From: Micractinium sp. NFX-FRZ
Taxonomy: Eukaryota; Chlorophyta; Trebouxiophyceae; Chlorellales; Chlorellaceae
NCBI GenBank assembly: GCA_029339195.1
Contig: JAPTJF010000005.1
Span: forward strand, 124,001 to 188,000
DNA length: 64,000 bases
Direction: 5' to 3'
The position numbers and the translations under genes were made by a program. Positions 11,901 to 23,600 of the stretch are shown one piece after another. How positions within the stretch are numbered: the stretch's first letter is position 1; the number at the start of each line of letters is the position of its first letter. The notes under the pieces are model-generated. The model saw only the letters and a program-made list of their open reading frames with translations, made no database searches and was not told where the DNA came from.

Positions 11901-13507
11901 ACAGCACGTGCACTGCCGCCGCCGCCGCCATGCTGCGCGTGCGCCGGTGGGTGCTGCTGCGCGTGCTTGCCTGCCGCTGCGGGCGCCGCCGCTGCTGCCT
12001 TCTTTTTCTTCCTCTTCCTCTTCTCCTCACGGACCTCATCAATCAGCTCGCTCTCCTGGATGCGGCCGCTGCAGGCAGGCAGGCAGGCAGGTTGGGCAGG
12101 CAGGCAGGCAGATGGTGAGGCAGGCAGACAAGAAGGAAGGCATGCGAGCAGGACGAGGGCAGTGGGCAAGCAGGCGGGTGGTCAGACAGCCAGGCAAGCA
12201 GGCAAGCAGGCAAGCAGGCAGCCAGGTGGCATGGGGGAGATGGCAGGAGCAGCGGGGTGCACTGGTATATCCGGTGTATGCGTGGGGGAGATGGCAGGGG
12301 CAGCAGGGTGCGCTGGTATATTTGGTGCATTTCACCGCTCTGGCTCACATTCACTGCAGGGACAACGGACTCTGTCTACAAAGCAGTGCAAGACACCAAG
12401 GCAGGCACAGCAGCAGGTCCTGCTGCGCCCCTGCCCACCCACCCACCCGCCCACCCACCCGCACGTGTTGCGTGCCTCCCCTCCCGCCTGATGGGACTGC
12501 CCCGGCTTGTGGGCGTGCTGCGCTGTCTTGCTGCCCTGCCCCTGCTTCTCCACCCACTCCTGCCACCCTGCAGCACACGACAGCACACGAAGGCAACAAG
12601 CGATGTTCCAGTCAACTCCGGTCAACACAACTGCTCCAGCTCCTTCCGCTGCGAAGCACCAGGGACGTGCAGGCGGGCGGGCAGAGAATGTTCCACCAGC
12701 GGCGGTTGAGTGAACAGGATCACATGAGGAGGCTGAGCCTCACAGCATCCCCCAGCAGCACAACAAATACTGGCCGCTCAGAGCACGGTCTGGCCCCTGC
12801 CTGGCTCACCTCTCGGGCATCTGTTGCTCACCAGCTCCTTCCACGGCTTGCTCTTAGCTGAGGCCTGCAGGCAGGGGAGGCAGGGAAGACGGGCAGGGCG
12901 GGGCTTGAAGCCACACCTGGTGACAACTGGGTGCAGCCCGACGCGCAACCGGTCAATGGTGAGAGCATTGGATGGCGGCGGTGGAGCTGCTTAGCCTCCG
13001 GGCCCGCTGAGGGGCAGGCCGAGAGCAGGGGCGGCGCCGGCGGCTCACCGTGCGTTTTTCGATTGCCTTGCTATTGGTGATGTTATGCCTCACTTGGCCC
13101 GAGGCGTACTTGGTGGCACACCTGCGAAGGAGTAGGCGGAACATAGGGCAGGCCAATACGTGTTTAAGAACAGGCAGCAGCGGCGGCGGCGGCGGCGGCG
13201 GCAGCCAGTGCTAGAGCATCGGAGGCCTGTCCGCGGGCGGATTTTGATTCATCTGTACTTGGAGCGTTGCGGGCACGCCACCAATGACCGCTGGCCGCTT
13301 GCAAACACTCCACAGGGATGGCCATGTCGTCCAGGGGCCCTGTGGCTTCGGATCGATGCGCCTCACAGCTCACCAGATGTGCAGCGCTTGGCTGCCGCAC
13401 AGCGAACACTCTGCTATCACATGTTGCTGCCTCGGGGCCACTTCCTCAGCGCAGACGGAACAGCGCAGCGTCTCCTCATCGGGATCGCCAGGCTCAGTGG
13501 ATTGCAT
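2914..13507 (-). CDS. Large seven-CCCH zinc-finger protein with UBA-like segment
   Basis: 22 exons, 1622 residues: 13507-13374, 13121-13049, 12864-12810, 12567-12465, 12068-11578, 11402-11269, 11023-10886, 10619-10568, 10326-10272, 10073-9982, 9599-9479, 9309-9241, 8870-8819, 8622-8521, 8184-7561, 7219-7167, 6879-6796, 6425-6356, 6084-5918, 5592-5428, 5105-5009, 4851-2914. Phases join throughout; introns after 8521 and 6356 start with GC. Domains in order: a Cys-rich N-terminal finger (CSVC, then CSLC, HIWC, residues about 16-46); a Lys-rich helix and acidic run (about 122-285); six CCCH fingers in tandem (about 345-567), mostly C-x8-C-x5-C-x3-H, each preceded by a YKTxLC-like linker; a Ser/Ala-rich stretch; a seventh CCCH (about 783-800); a Glu/Gln/Arg coiled coil; a UBA-like segment (MEAGFGEG, GGNTERAFELLLEGG, about 905-940); an Ala/Glu-rich tail of about 640 residues. 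CCCH fingers usually bind RNA and UBA binds ubiquitin, so an RNA-linked ubiquitin adaptor is inferred. Exon 12567-12465 is the least certain. Confidence 0.85.
8359..8385. repeat. (CAG)9 microsatellite in a CCCH-gene intron
   Basis: Perfect CAG run on the + strand (CTG on the coding strand) inside the GC-AG intron between exons 8622-8521 and 8184-7561. Probably length-variable between strains. Confidence 0.9.
9927..9956. repeat. Degenerate interstitial telomere-like repeat
   Basis: About 30 bp of TTTAGGG-like units (agggtttagg, ttttaggg, tatagggttta) just inside an intron of the CCCH gene, next to the donor at 9982. TTTAGGG is the plant/Chlorella telomere unit. Confidence 0.55.
12231..12328. 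repeat. Two-copy tandem repeat, 51 bp unit, in CCCH-gene intron
   Basis: Copies at about 12231-12277 and 12282-12328 share gggggagatggcagg, gcagcggggtgc-like and actggtatat blocks. They lie inside the intron between exons 12567-12465 and 12068-11578, flanked by runs of CAGG/GCAA units. Confidence 0.8.
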
Positions 13508-15323
13508 CGCACTACCAGCTTGCCCGCCGCGAGACTAGAAGCAGCGTTGCAATCATGCCGCGAAGAAGGGGGGTTTTTCAGGGGATTTGGGGTTTCAGGA
13601 CGATTTGGGGTTTCAGTGAGGCAGGGCAGAACACATACCAGGAAATGGCTATCAGCTCTGATCGACTGTGTGACACAGGGGGTGGACATGTCAGCAGCAC
13701 AGCACACAGCGCAGCAGCGTTGCATTATCGTCATTGAGCAATAGTTTCCTCTGTCTCTTGTTCCTGTTCAAGGACTCCTTCGCTGTTGTTGACTTTGCCC
13801 GTGATAAAGGAAAGAGTCTGCTTGAAAGTTACATGGAAATTGAAAGAAGGAGACGAAGACGCCTTGAGCGTGGGTCGAGGTCACCTCTGGAAGGAGACTT
13901 TGATGCTGCCAGCTCAGCCTGTGCTCCCAGTGGCACCGGTGCCCGGCTAGCCCGCCAATGCAGCACACAAACGCGCATAGTGACGCGTCCCCCCACCCCA
14001 CCCCGCGCTGCTCCCAGCTCACCGCCTTACGGTAACCAGCAGACGTGCGGGGCCCCATGCCGTGCCCCCATCTGCTGGCTACTGGGCTTGAAAGGTCACG
14101 GGGGCATTTGAAGCTAAGGGGTAGCCACGCTAAGCACCAGACGCATGCGTTCCAGGGGCTGTTGGGGGGAAAGGCACCCAGCTGAGCCACCTGCCCATTA
14201 GGGATGTAAAGGCACAACGCGCAAGGCACAGCGCCCCCAGTAGGTACCCAAAGTTGACTACATGCATCCTTCTTCTGCGACCCTGTCTAGTTCAGTTACA
14301 ATCTCAGCCCTGCCCCCTCCCCCGCCCCCCAAATCAGGGAAACCTCCTTTCAGGGCCTGGCCCCCCTGCCTTTGGCCCCCCGGCATCGCCAAGGGGGCCC
14401 CTGAGCATCTAAGCGGCATGGCAGGCCCAGCTGCGGCCAGGCAAGCTCGGCAGGCCCCTGCTCAACATTCCGGTGCTGCTGCATAGCCGCCTACGGGGCA
14501 CCGGTGCCTCCGCCACCGTCGCCGCTGCCACTGCGGTGTGCATGCGAGAGACGAGCGGGCGGCTTGTGCTTGCTTACTGGCAGGGATCGGCTTACATTCT
14601 GAAAGCTCCAAGTATTCATTGCAAGACGGCGAAGAGCACGGCGCCTAACTAGGGGCCTTGCGCTGACTGGTGGGACCGTAGAAGATGGGCTGTCCAGCAA
14701 CACAGCCGTGGAGATGTGCCAGCTGTCAGGACACAGCGCCCGCAGCGCACTGCTGCTGCGCGGGCGTCCCCATGCAGCGAAAAGCAGCAAGTACATGCGT
14801 AGCAAAACAGGCGAAGTGAGGCAGGGTGTGGGGTTGAGATGAACGACAGGGGGTTAGCACAGAGCCGAATGATGGGGGGGGGGGGGGGGGTAGTAGAACA
14901 GAGATGCTACAGTTGCGGACAACAACACCGGGCGTGGCAGGCTAAATGGGGGCATTCTTGCAATTTCCTGGGTTTCTTTTAGTGCAGGGGTGTGGCAAAA
15001 TCAGACGCGGTCTCTCATTCAAGTTCAGGTTGTGTGGCATGCCAGCGTGCCTGCTGTTGCTGACGGGGCCGCCGCAGCTGGGCTTGTGCGACCGGGTGCT
15101 TTCCACCGCTTTGATCACGCCTCACGTGGCGCGCTCAGCAGGCCGAGTGCTGCCTCTGTGTTCACACCACGCAGGCGGCTTGCTGCTGCCACCGCTCTGT
15201 CAACACTTCACAGGGATCAGGCATGATGGGCAAAGGAGCCCTGCTGGCCAATGCTGGCGGGGCTGTAAGTGATTGGGGTGCTTGCTGCCCTCCTTGTGAC
15301 GTCAACTCTTGGGAACGGGGGGA
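13508..15323. other. Gene-poor stretch upstream of the CCCH gene
   Basis: No supported gene. The left end should carry the CCCH-gene promoter and the right end the 3' UTR of VDE. One piece, + strand 13773-13879, looks exon-like (acceptor AG before, AGGT after, open for 35 codons with a basic helix ESYMEIERRRRRRLER) and is lower in GC than its surroundings, but I found no partner exon. The rest is open only in short low-complexity frames. Confidence 0.4.
14874..14890. repeat. Run of 17 G
   Basis: Uninterrupted G17 on the + strand, able to form a G-quadruplex and prone to length error in sequencing. Confidence 0.9.
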
Positions 15324-18300
15324 TTATGGGAGGGGCATGATGATGGGGCGCCAGCTCTTGGGGATCCAGCTGCAGTGCAGCACAGGGGCACAGGCAGTGC
15401 GCTGTAAGCACCCGGGCGCAAAGGAAAGCAGCACGGGGAGCAAGGCTGCCATCGTTCACCGCGCACCCATCCCCCCATCCACCTTCCCACCCAGGCAGCT
15501 GCCGCGCCGTCCACATGCCCACCACCCGCAAATGCTGCACCACACATCGCCAGCCGCGCCACCCACCCACCCAACATGCCCATTTTCACTCACTCAATCC
15601 AGGCCACCCCACCTGTGCTTCCAGCTTGAACCAGCGCCCACCCTCATGCACCTCCCCCTCCCCGCCCTGGCGCTGCCCTGTGCCACCCTGCTCCAACCCA
15701 CAGCACCCACTACCTATCTGCCGTCACTACTTGATCCAGGGTCCCAGCCTAGCACCCGCTACCTGCCACCACTCACTTCACTTGGTCCAGGGGCCCTCCC
15801 TAGCACCCGCTACCTGCCACCACGCACTTGATCCAAGGGCCCTCCCTACCACCCGCTGCCTGCCAGCACTCACTTGATCCAGGGCCCCATGCTAGCCTCC
15901 ATCTCAAAGCGGCGGATCATGCGCGCAGCCTCGCGTGCCTCCTCCTCCAAGGCTGCCGCCTCGCGCTGCGCCTCGGCGCTCAGCTTCAGCAGCTTCTCCT
16001 CGAAGCGCGACTCCTCGACACGCAGAGTGGAGGACAGGTCTGCAGCGCAAGGGGAGGGGCAGTTGGGGAGAGGGCAGGAGCGGGGGTGAGCATGCCTGCC
16101 GCAGCAGCAGCGGGGGCGGCGAGGGAGGTGAGGGGTTTGGAGAGGGTAGGAGCGTGGCAGGCATGCCGGCAGCAGCAGAACCGGGGGTGGCAAGGGATGA
16201 AATCGGTCGGGGAAGGCAGAAGCGTGCGGAGGCGGCACCGGCTGGGCGGGGCAAGCCGAGCCTTTCTGCTCCTTGATTCAAAGCAGCCCCACCGCTGCCC
16301 TGCTTCCTTGACGGCCCCTGCTTCTTGCCCATCCAACCGCCCATCCCGACACACAACCTGGCGCCCACCACTCAGCGCCGCCTCACCTCGCTCAATCACT
16401 GTGAAGCCACGCCCAAAGGAGCGCAGGTTGCCCTCCACACCATACTCCACCTCCTCCAGCTTCTGGGACGCCAGCTGGGTCACCTGCACAGCAGGCACAG
16501 CACAGAGCAGGGCACCGCGGGCGGGACGTTGCGGAGCATGCAGGGTCGAGGCGTGGCGCAGACGGGCGCGGGGAGGGGCTGCCCCCCGGCTGGCCGGGTG
16601 GCAGCGGCAGCAGCGGCATGGCAGCAGCGGCTCCCGTTTGCAGGCAGCCGCAAGCTTGCGCAGCTCTACCCCGGCCACATCCCCAGCCCCTGTAGGCTTG
16701 TTTCGCCAGCTCACCAGCGCCACCTCCCGCTGCGCGCCCAGCCTTGGCAGCTCTGTCCTGCCATGACACAGGCAGGCGCACCTGCAGTGTAGCCCCCCAC
16801 CCCCACTCCCACCCCCACCACGCACGCACACGCATGCACGCTGCTCACCAGCGCCACCTCCCGCTGCGCGCCCAGCTCCAGCCTCTCAGCCAGGCTGCGC
16901 TGCGGCGGGTGCGCTGGGCACGAGTTGTCGGTGAGCTTGAACTGGGACCAGTCCAGGCCGGCGCGCTCCGCTGCCGCCTGCAGCTCGGGGATGTACTCCT
17001 CAGGCAGGTTGTTCTCCCTGCACGGATGGGACAGAGGGGAAGGGTCAGAGGGGGAGGGTCAAGAGGGGAAGACGGCTCTGACGATGCTCGTGGCTGCATT
17101 TTCCCATGGGAAAAAGGGTGGCCAGGGAAGCGGGCGTGCTGGAATGTGCTCCTCCTGCCGGGCTGTTTGGCTTGCAGGAACAGCGGGAGGGCGTGCGTCC
17201 CCTGGCCCTGCCCCTGCTCCCCTGCTCCCCACCGCTTCGGGGGCACATCCGTACACCCATTTCCATCAGCCACAAGCCCCGGCGGCCATAGCCCGCACCT
17301 GGTGTACACCGTGGCGCCGCCATACCCCTGCCAGGCGTCGTTGTTGCCTCGGTAGTAGATGAACACATACTGCTCAGGCTTGGAAGCTAGCACATACCTG
17401 GGAGGAGAGCAGGGGGAGCGCAGTGGGGGTTGTGAGGCGGCAGACATCCGTACTGGCACATACCGACCAGTGGAAGAACATATGCCGTGCTTTCCACGGC
17501 TTGGAAGTTTTCAGGTTACCCAGCGTACGCAGCCTGGCGCAACCAAGGCAGGGCACAATTGTTGAGCCTAGCAACAGGGAAGGGAAGGGCACATGACGCG
17601 CCTGGATCCCTGCAGCAGGCGCTACATCACACAGCATGCATGTCGTGTTGTGCACCGCTGGCCGGCCGTGCCACATCTGCCCAGCCGCCATCCTCTCGGG
17701 CAGGGTGAAAAGTCAAAGAGGCTCGACGCCAACATAGATCAAACCGCACCACCCACCATGTGTCCTCGTAATGAAGGAACTCGTTGCCGCCGTTGAACAG
17801 GATGGCCGGCGTGGCGGGGTCCTGCGGGGGGCGGCGGGGTGGGCGACATTGCAACCCGCTGGCGGCACTGCCAGCACTGTGCCGGCACTTGCTGGCACCA
17901 CTTGGCTTGCCGTCTCGCCAGCCTAGACGCCTGCCCCATCCCCCCTCCATACCAACAGCGGCTTTCACAGAGCCTGCCACCACTGTTCCGTTCCGTGCCA
18001 GCGTGCCTCCCTGCATACGCCCCCCCTTCTTCATGCCTCCCTGCACAGACGCACACCTGCTGCACAAATCTCTGCATCGTGGACCGGTCTGCAAAGTCGG
18101 CCTCCCCGGTGAGCGGGTCCATCAGAGGGATGCGCCAGTTGATCTTGGCGTACACCGAGCCTGCAAGTGTGTGGCATGGAAGAATGAAGCGAAATGGAAT
18201 ACAGTTACGTGTGAGGGGTGGCGCCCGCCGCGCATGCTGGAATCAGGCGAAGAGAACGCTCTCAATTTCCAAGCGAAACAACAACGATTGTGCGCAACTG

Positions 18301-20456
18301 CTTGCGGCATACAAGGGCCCAGCCTTCTGCAGCATTCGCCGGGTTCACTCCAGCCCCCCAACTGCATCCCCACCCTGCGTCCACACGGCGCCGAGCTTGC
18401 AAGTAGATGCACACCTTGGCAGCATCTGCCCATTGCGGCACGCAACCCAAGCTACAAGACAAGATAGCCGTTCACGCCACCCTGCCCGCACAGCAGCACC
18501 CCGTCCCGCCCCGCCCAACACGTACCCTCCTCTGGACTTGCAAAGAAGTGCTCCTGGCACGGGAAGGTGTCAAACAGATCGTTCAGCCCGGCTGCGACAG
18601 GGCAGGGAGAGCGGGGCAAGACGGATTGGAGCGAATTCCTTCTGTGTGCGAGCAGTGGATGTCTAAGTGCGTGGGAATGACATGCATGCCCCGCAGGCCT
18701 CAGCTGCCTGGGGTCAGGCAACGTGCCCCCAGGACCGCTACCCACGGCCCCCTTTGTGCAGGGCACACTGTTGAGTGCACCGCCCCTGGACGCTCAATGC
18801 CCCCGCAGCCCTGGCAGCCGCTCCCAGCACTGCTGCCCCACCGGAGGCCCTCTGTGGGCCGCTCGACACACCCGCAGACCCTGGAAGCCGCTTCAATATA
18901 CACGTTTGTGAGGTGCCAACACTGCACGTGGTAGCTGCCAGGAAGCTGCCCGCACCTGTGATGTACCACCGCCCCTGGAAGCCGCTCAGGTCAAAGCTGT
19001 TGTCCAGGGCGCAGTCGGGGGGCACCGGGAACACGCCTGCAGGATATCAAAGACAAAGGATCAAAGAATAAGCCTGCAGGCGGTGGCAGGGCGGTACGCA
19101 CAATGCGGGGAACGTCCTTCGGCTGAGTGACATCTCGCTGCCTTCTTGTTGCGGCGGCAGCTACTCAGAGCCATGGACACGACCAGCCCAATCATCCACC
19201 ATGTGCAGAATCCAAGAACATACGCCCAAATTACAACATTCAACAGGCCCGTTGCTATGGCCCCATGGCTGCGGCACGCGATTCCTCCTTCTTCGCCAGC
19301 AGGGTTTGCCTCGCCCACAGGCAGCCACCCACGCCCCCTCCCACGCGTGCCTCCCCCACTGCTCCTCGCACCTACGTCCACGCGCTGCGGCACGCACTTC
19401 TTCTCGCTGATGACGCACGAGTTGAAGGCATTGATGGCTTCATCGGTGTAGCGGTCGCCGCACCGGATCTGCGGGGTGGGCGCCAGGTCAGGGAGTCCGT
19501 ATTGGGCATTCGAAGCAACTGGCCTATGAGCGGGCTAGCCATGCACTGCGCTTCATCTGTGATGGTGCCAGGGTTTGCCAGGCATGGTTGGGACGTTCAG
19601 CAGCACCTGCCAGGCTAGCACCCAGCGGGGCTGAGGTGGCCACGCTATGTGTGCTACGCAGGTGGGAGTGCAGCCGCGTCAGCCAAGATGCAAGCCCGTG
19701 CCATGAAGGGCCTGGCAGCAATTCTGTGCAAGCCTTGTGCACCCACCTGGCAAGCCGTCTCGTCTGGCGTGCCGTTGCACAGCTGGAGGCACACCAAGTT
19801 CTCAACGCAGGTGGCGTCAGCCAGGCAGTTGGCCAGCGCCCCCTGGCAGTTCTGCAGCAGGCAGGTGCCGACCTTGCCTGCATCGGCTGCCAGGGCGACG
19901 CCCGAGGGGGAGAGCAGCAGTGCGGCAGAGGCTGTGAGGGCGGCCCCGCCCAGCGCCAAGCGCTGTAGCAGGCCGGGCTGCTGCCGCGAGCCAGAATCTT
20001 GTGCAAGCTGCTCCGCCTGCCGGCGCTCAGGCTGCTGGGCTGCCTTCGCTGCCACCCCGCTGCGCCTGCTCGCTAGGCGGTGCTGGCTTGTCAGCCTGGC
20101 GGCGCTGCGTTGCTGCTGCGGCTGCAGCAGGCAGCGCTGGCCACAAGTGGCGGCGGGCGGCGCCGCACGACTGGCGGTGCAGGCCTGCAGCGGGGCGGCA
20201 CAGAGTCGGGAGGGGTTTCGACACGACACAACGGTGATATTGCTTCTGCGGACGCTAGCAGGTGCCCTGCAAGCCCAGCGATAGTAGGGCGGGCGCGGCT
20301 CACCGGCATCAGAGGCACTCGAAGGCGGTGCTGCTGTTGCACAAGTTTCGTGCAGATCGCCGGGATGCCGACGAGCACAACAGAAGTGGCGATGGAGCAG
20401 GTGCTGGCGAGGCCAAATGAATGAAGAGCCCTTCTTCCGATCTGAGTTGGCCCCAT
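15324..20456 (-). CDS. VDE: Violaxanthin de-epoxidase, plant type, chloroplast lumen
   Basis: Exons: 20456-20304, 20184-19747, 19468-19372, 19036-18956, 18591-18526, 18160-18057, 17821-17757, 17397-17299, 17017-16849, 16483-16387, 16039-15874, 15369-15324 (526 residues). VDE converts violaxanthin to zeaxanthin in the thylakoid lumen in high light, using ascorbate. The N-terminus is transit-like; a hydrophobic stretch (about 125-147) ends in an ALA processing site. Then come the Cys-rich domain (VGTCLLQNC, CVENLVCLQLC, TPDETACQ, KKCVPQ), the lipocalin core (FQGRWYIT, INWRIPLMD, FLHYEDTW, IYYRGNNDAWQGYGGATVYT) and a Glu-rich coiled tail (FEEKLLKLSAEAQREAA). All are hallmarks of plant VDE, known to be pH-activated and thiol-sensitive. 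The last junction is a choice: ATCAA/GTGAGT can be spliced, giving a short C-terminus WIPKSWRPIIMPLP, or the same bases read as a TGA stop at 15870. I prefer splicing because the donor is strong and its neighbourhood is repeated in the intron. Confidence 0.95.
15719..15893. repeat. Four imperfect copies of the VDE exon-12 end
   Basis: The block containing the end of VDE exon 12 and its donor (tgatccagggcccc at about 15874-15889) recurs at about 15832-15840, 15783-15797 and 15731-15745, each with flanking tgccaccac and ccctagcacccgctacc-like text. Spacing is roughly 40-55 bp. Only the rightmost copy is the real exon end. Confidence 0.8.
16709..16742. repeat. 34-bp exact copy of a VDE exon end inside the next intron
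   Basis: Positions 16709-16742 are identical to 16843-16876, which covers the last residues of VDE exon 9 (LGAQREVAL) plus its GTGAGC donor. The intronic copy keeps the donor and is preceded by possible AG acceptors, so it could act as an in-frame 36-nt cassette exon. Confidence 0.85.
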
Positions 20457-20629
20457 GCGGCACCGCACTTCACTGTTGCCTGTGACAGTTGTAGATAGGC
20501 TGCTTTACACAGTGACGACCAGCGCCGCCGTCGGCCAGCGACAGCTCTCGCTTCTGCGCCCAGCGGTGGTCTACGCTCTCTTGGGGCCCCCTATAGCAAG
20601 CTGTGTTTTTCAGATATCATCAGATCAGA
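20457..20629. promoter_or_regulatory. Compact divergent promoter, VDE / IDM1-like gene
   Basis: Only 173 bp separate the VDE ATG (20456, minus) from the IDM1-like ATG (20630, plus). Both 5' UTRs and core promoters must fit here or reach into the neighbouring first exons. A ctatagcaag element about 40 bp before the plus-strand ATG is the nearest TATA-like text; I cannot confirm it. Confidence 0.6.
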
Positions 20630-23600
20630 ATGCCGCCGCGAGGGCGCAAGTCGGCGCTCGAAGAGCTGATCAGAACTGGGCTGGTGGGCGATGGCGAGCT
20701 CCTGCGCTATAAGGTGAGGCAGCGAGGGCACAGAAGCAAGACGCAAACGATGACGGCGCCCTTGGATGCGGCAGCGATGCACAGCTGCCTGCCGCCAACC
20801 TGCCGCCGCTCCCGTTCTGTTGCCGCCGCTCTCGCCACTCTAGTTTATGGCGCACCAGGTCCCATTTGTTTAAGCACCAGCACTCCCAAATCAAATCCTC
20901 AACCTACACGTTGCTGCTGCCACCCCATCATGGACCTGCAGAGCAAGCAAGGGCAGCTGCTGGCAGTGGGCCGTGCCCGCGAGGGCGGCATTGAGGTGGA
21001 GGGGGCAAACAAGCTCCTGGGGTACACGGCATTTGAAGATGTGGCAGGTGGGGTACTAAGGAAAGTACTGCCAATGGGAGTGCAGGGCGACATGTGTGGG
21101 AGCTTGGGTGCCACCACAGCTGATTTAGCGAGCTGCTGCGCGCCCCATTTCAATGCCTGTGCCAAGCCGACTTGGGGTGTGGGAACGTGTCGGCTTGCCG
21201 TTTGCATTACCACTCAAGCCTCACCAAGCAGACCCATCCCTTGCCATGCCTGCCGTCTCGCAGGCAGCAGGTACCACCGGCCAGCGGAGCACACCCACAC
21301 CAGCACCAGCCGCACGCTTCAGGGGCTGCAGCTGCTGGCAGCAGGCGACGGCGGCGGCGGCGGCGGGGGAGGAGGCGGCGGGCGCGGACGGCAGGTGCAG
21401 CAGCAGCCTAAGGAGCCGGCTTTTGAGCTCCTGGAGGACGAAAACGACGACCTGTGCCACATCTGCGGCCTGGGGGTGAGGGCCACCTTGTCCTTCACAT
21501 CACCCTGCACCTGTGCTGCTGCCAAGACCCATGCTGGGACCAGTCTTTGCACAGCGGCGGCGGCTGCCCCTGGGGTACCCTCGTGCCCCCTGTTAGTGCT
21601 CCTGCTGTGGCAGGCTCACATTCCTTTGCTGCGACTGCTCAATCTGCTGTCGTGCTCCACCAGGGTGCTTGCTTTGCCACGGCTTGCCACCGGCCAGCAC
21701 TGACCAACTCCGCCTTGTTTCTGTGTGTGTGTGTGTTTGTGTATCAAACAAGCAGGGTGACCTGGTGTGCTGCGAGTCGTGCCCGGCCGTCTACCATGCA
21801 ACCTGCATCGGCCTGCCAGGGCCCCCGGCAGGCGACTTCTTCTGCCCCAGCTGCCGGTGCTCCGCGTGCGGCGGCGGCGGCACCGGTGAGGGCTTGCGAC
21901 GCTCCCTTGCTTGCTGTCGACTGCCGGTCAGTGCTGCTGACACGTCCATCAAAACTTCTGCCATTTGTGTGTGATTGTCAGGCAGGCAGTGCGCCTAAGT
22001 TGGCTGCTTGTGCACGTGTGCATGCTGCACCCATTACCTCGCCTCGCTGCGTGCCTGCCCAAACCACTACCAACCCCTGCCTGCCCCCTGCTGCTCTGGT
22101 GCAGAGGGTGTGATGCCCACTGGCTGCCAGTGGGTCAGCTGCAGCCATTTTGAAGGCACAGACGCGCTGCAGGAGCTGAGCCGGCCGCACATCGGCCCTC
22201 CTGGCAGCAGCAGCGGCGACGGCGGGGGCGGCGCGGCCAACAGCGATGTCAAGGACGAGCCAGCGTCAGAGGCGGCAGCTGGGCCTGCAGGCGGCGGCGA
22301 GCCGATGCAGCTTGACGCCGGCGGGGGCACCAGTGGAGCGGCACAGGAGGCGGCAGCGGGATCAGGGGAAGCAGACTTCAGCCGTCTCGTAGAAGCCGCA
22401 ACAACAGAGTGCCTGGCGGCGGCCGGTCCACCTGCCGAGGCAGCCGAGGCCTCAGCGGCGGCAGCAGCTGTGGGGGCAGCGGCGCCTGGCGGGGCGGCGG
22501 TGCACTGCCCGGTAACCCACCGCTGGGGCCACCTGCGCTGCTTCCCACCTGAATTTGCAAGCCAGCTGCGGCAGGGCACCAACGTGGCATGCATAAGCTC
22601 ACAAGAGGCTGTACTTGCCAGCACCCGCCTGGCAGCTGTCTGCAGCGCTGGCCTGCTCCCGCTGGGCAGCATCGCAGAGGGGGCGCGGGCAGGCAGCAGC
22701 AGCGGCGGTGCGGCGGCAGAGGGCGGTGTCGACGCACGAGCGCCGCTGCCGGTGTCGCTGCTGGTTGTGCGGGGCGCGGCGGCGGCGGCACCTGGCGACT
22801 GCCGCGGCCATGCCCCTGCCTACACACCTGAGCAGCGGGCGCAGCTGCAGGGGGCGCTGTCAGCGGCACTGCACGTGCTTCACAGGTGTGTGGGAGTCAT
22901 GTGTCAACCTCCACCCCCAAGACTCCGTTGCTGGTACAGTTTTGGGGACCAAATGTTTTTGATTTTGGGGCTTTGAAGCAGTCTGAAACCATCCGGAGGG
23001 CAGCGAGCGGTGCGAGAGAGCAGCCTCAGCCTCAGCCTGTGCCTTGCCGCTTCGCCTCGCCTCTCTGCTGCTCCCAGTGCTGGTTCTGACACATCTGAGG
23101 GCTCTGCATCTCCCCCCCAACGTCTCCCCATGCTGCAGCTGCTACGAGGTCATCCCAGACAGCCGCACCGGCGCCGATCTGCTGCCCTGGCTGCTGCGGG
23201 GGGCCGTGCTGGCGGGAGGGGAGGCCGACTTCAGCGGCATGCACGCTGCGCTGCTGTATGTGGGACCAGCCGTGGTGGCTGTAGGTGAGCGGGCTTCAAC
23301 GGGCTTGGTGTGCCTGCTTCGGTTGCTGCTGGTCGATGCTGTCCAGGAACAGGCATGCATGCCCGCTGTTGCTGCGAAGGCACAGCCATGCTGGCACAGG
23401 CACACTCGCTCCACTCTATGCCATTCTCTCGTACACACCTTGCCAACCCCTTGGCGCTCCCTTTGCCTCCCCGTGCACCGTGGTGCTCACCTGCAGCCGT
23501 GTTCCGCTCGTTCGGCGATGTGGCCGAGCTGCCAGTGCTGGCGGTGCGGCCCGAGCTCCAGCAGCGCAATGGGCTGGGCCGCCTGCTGCTGGCGGCTGTG

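Noticed and set aside
11452..12861. 469-codon open frame on the + strand
   Set aside because: Pro-rich antisense of the acidic exon of the CCCH gene, continued through its introns by low-complexity sequence.
14946..15272. 108-codon + strand frame with hydrophobic patches
   Set aside because: Lies in the probable VDE 3' UTR, has no domain and no supporting splice pattern.
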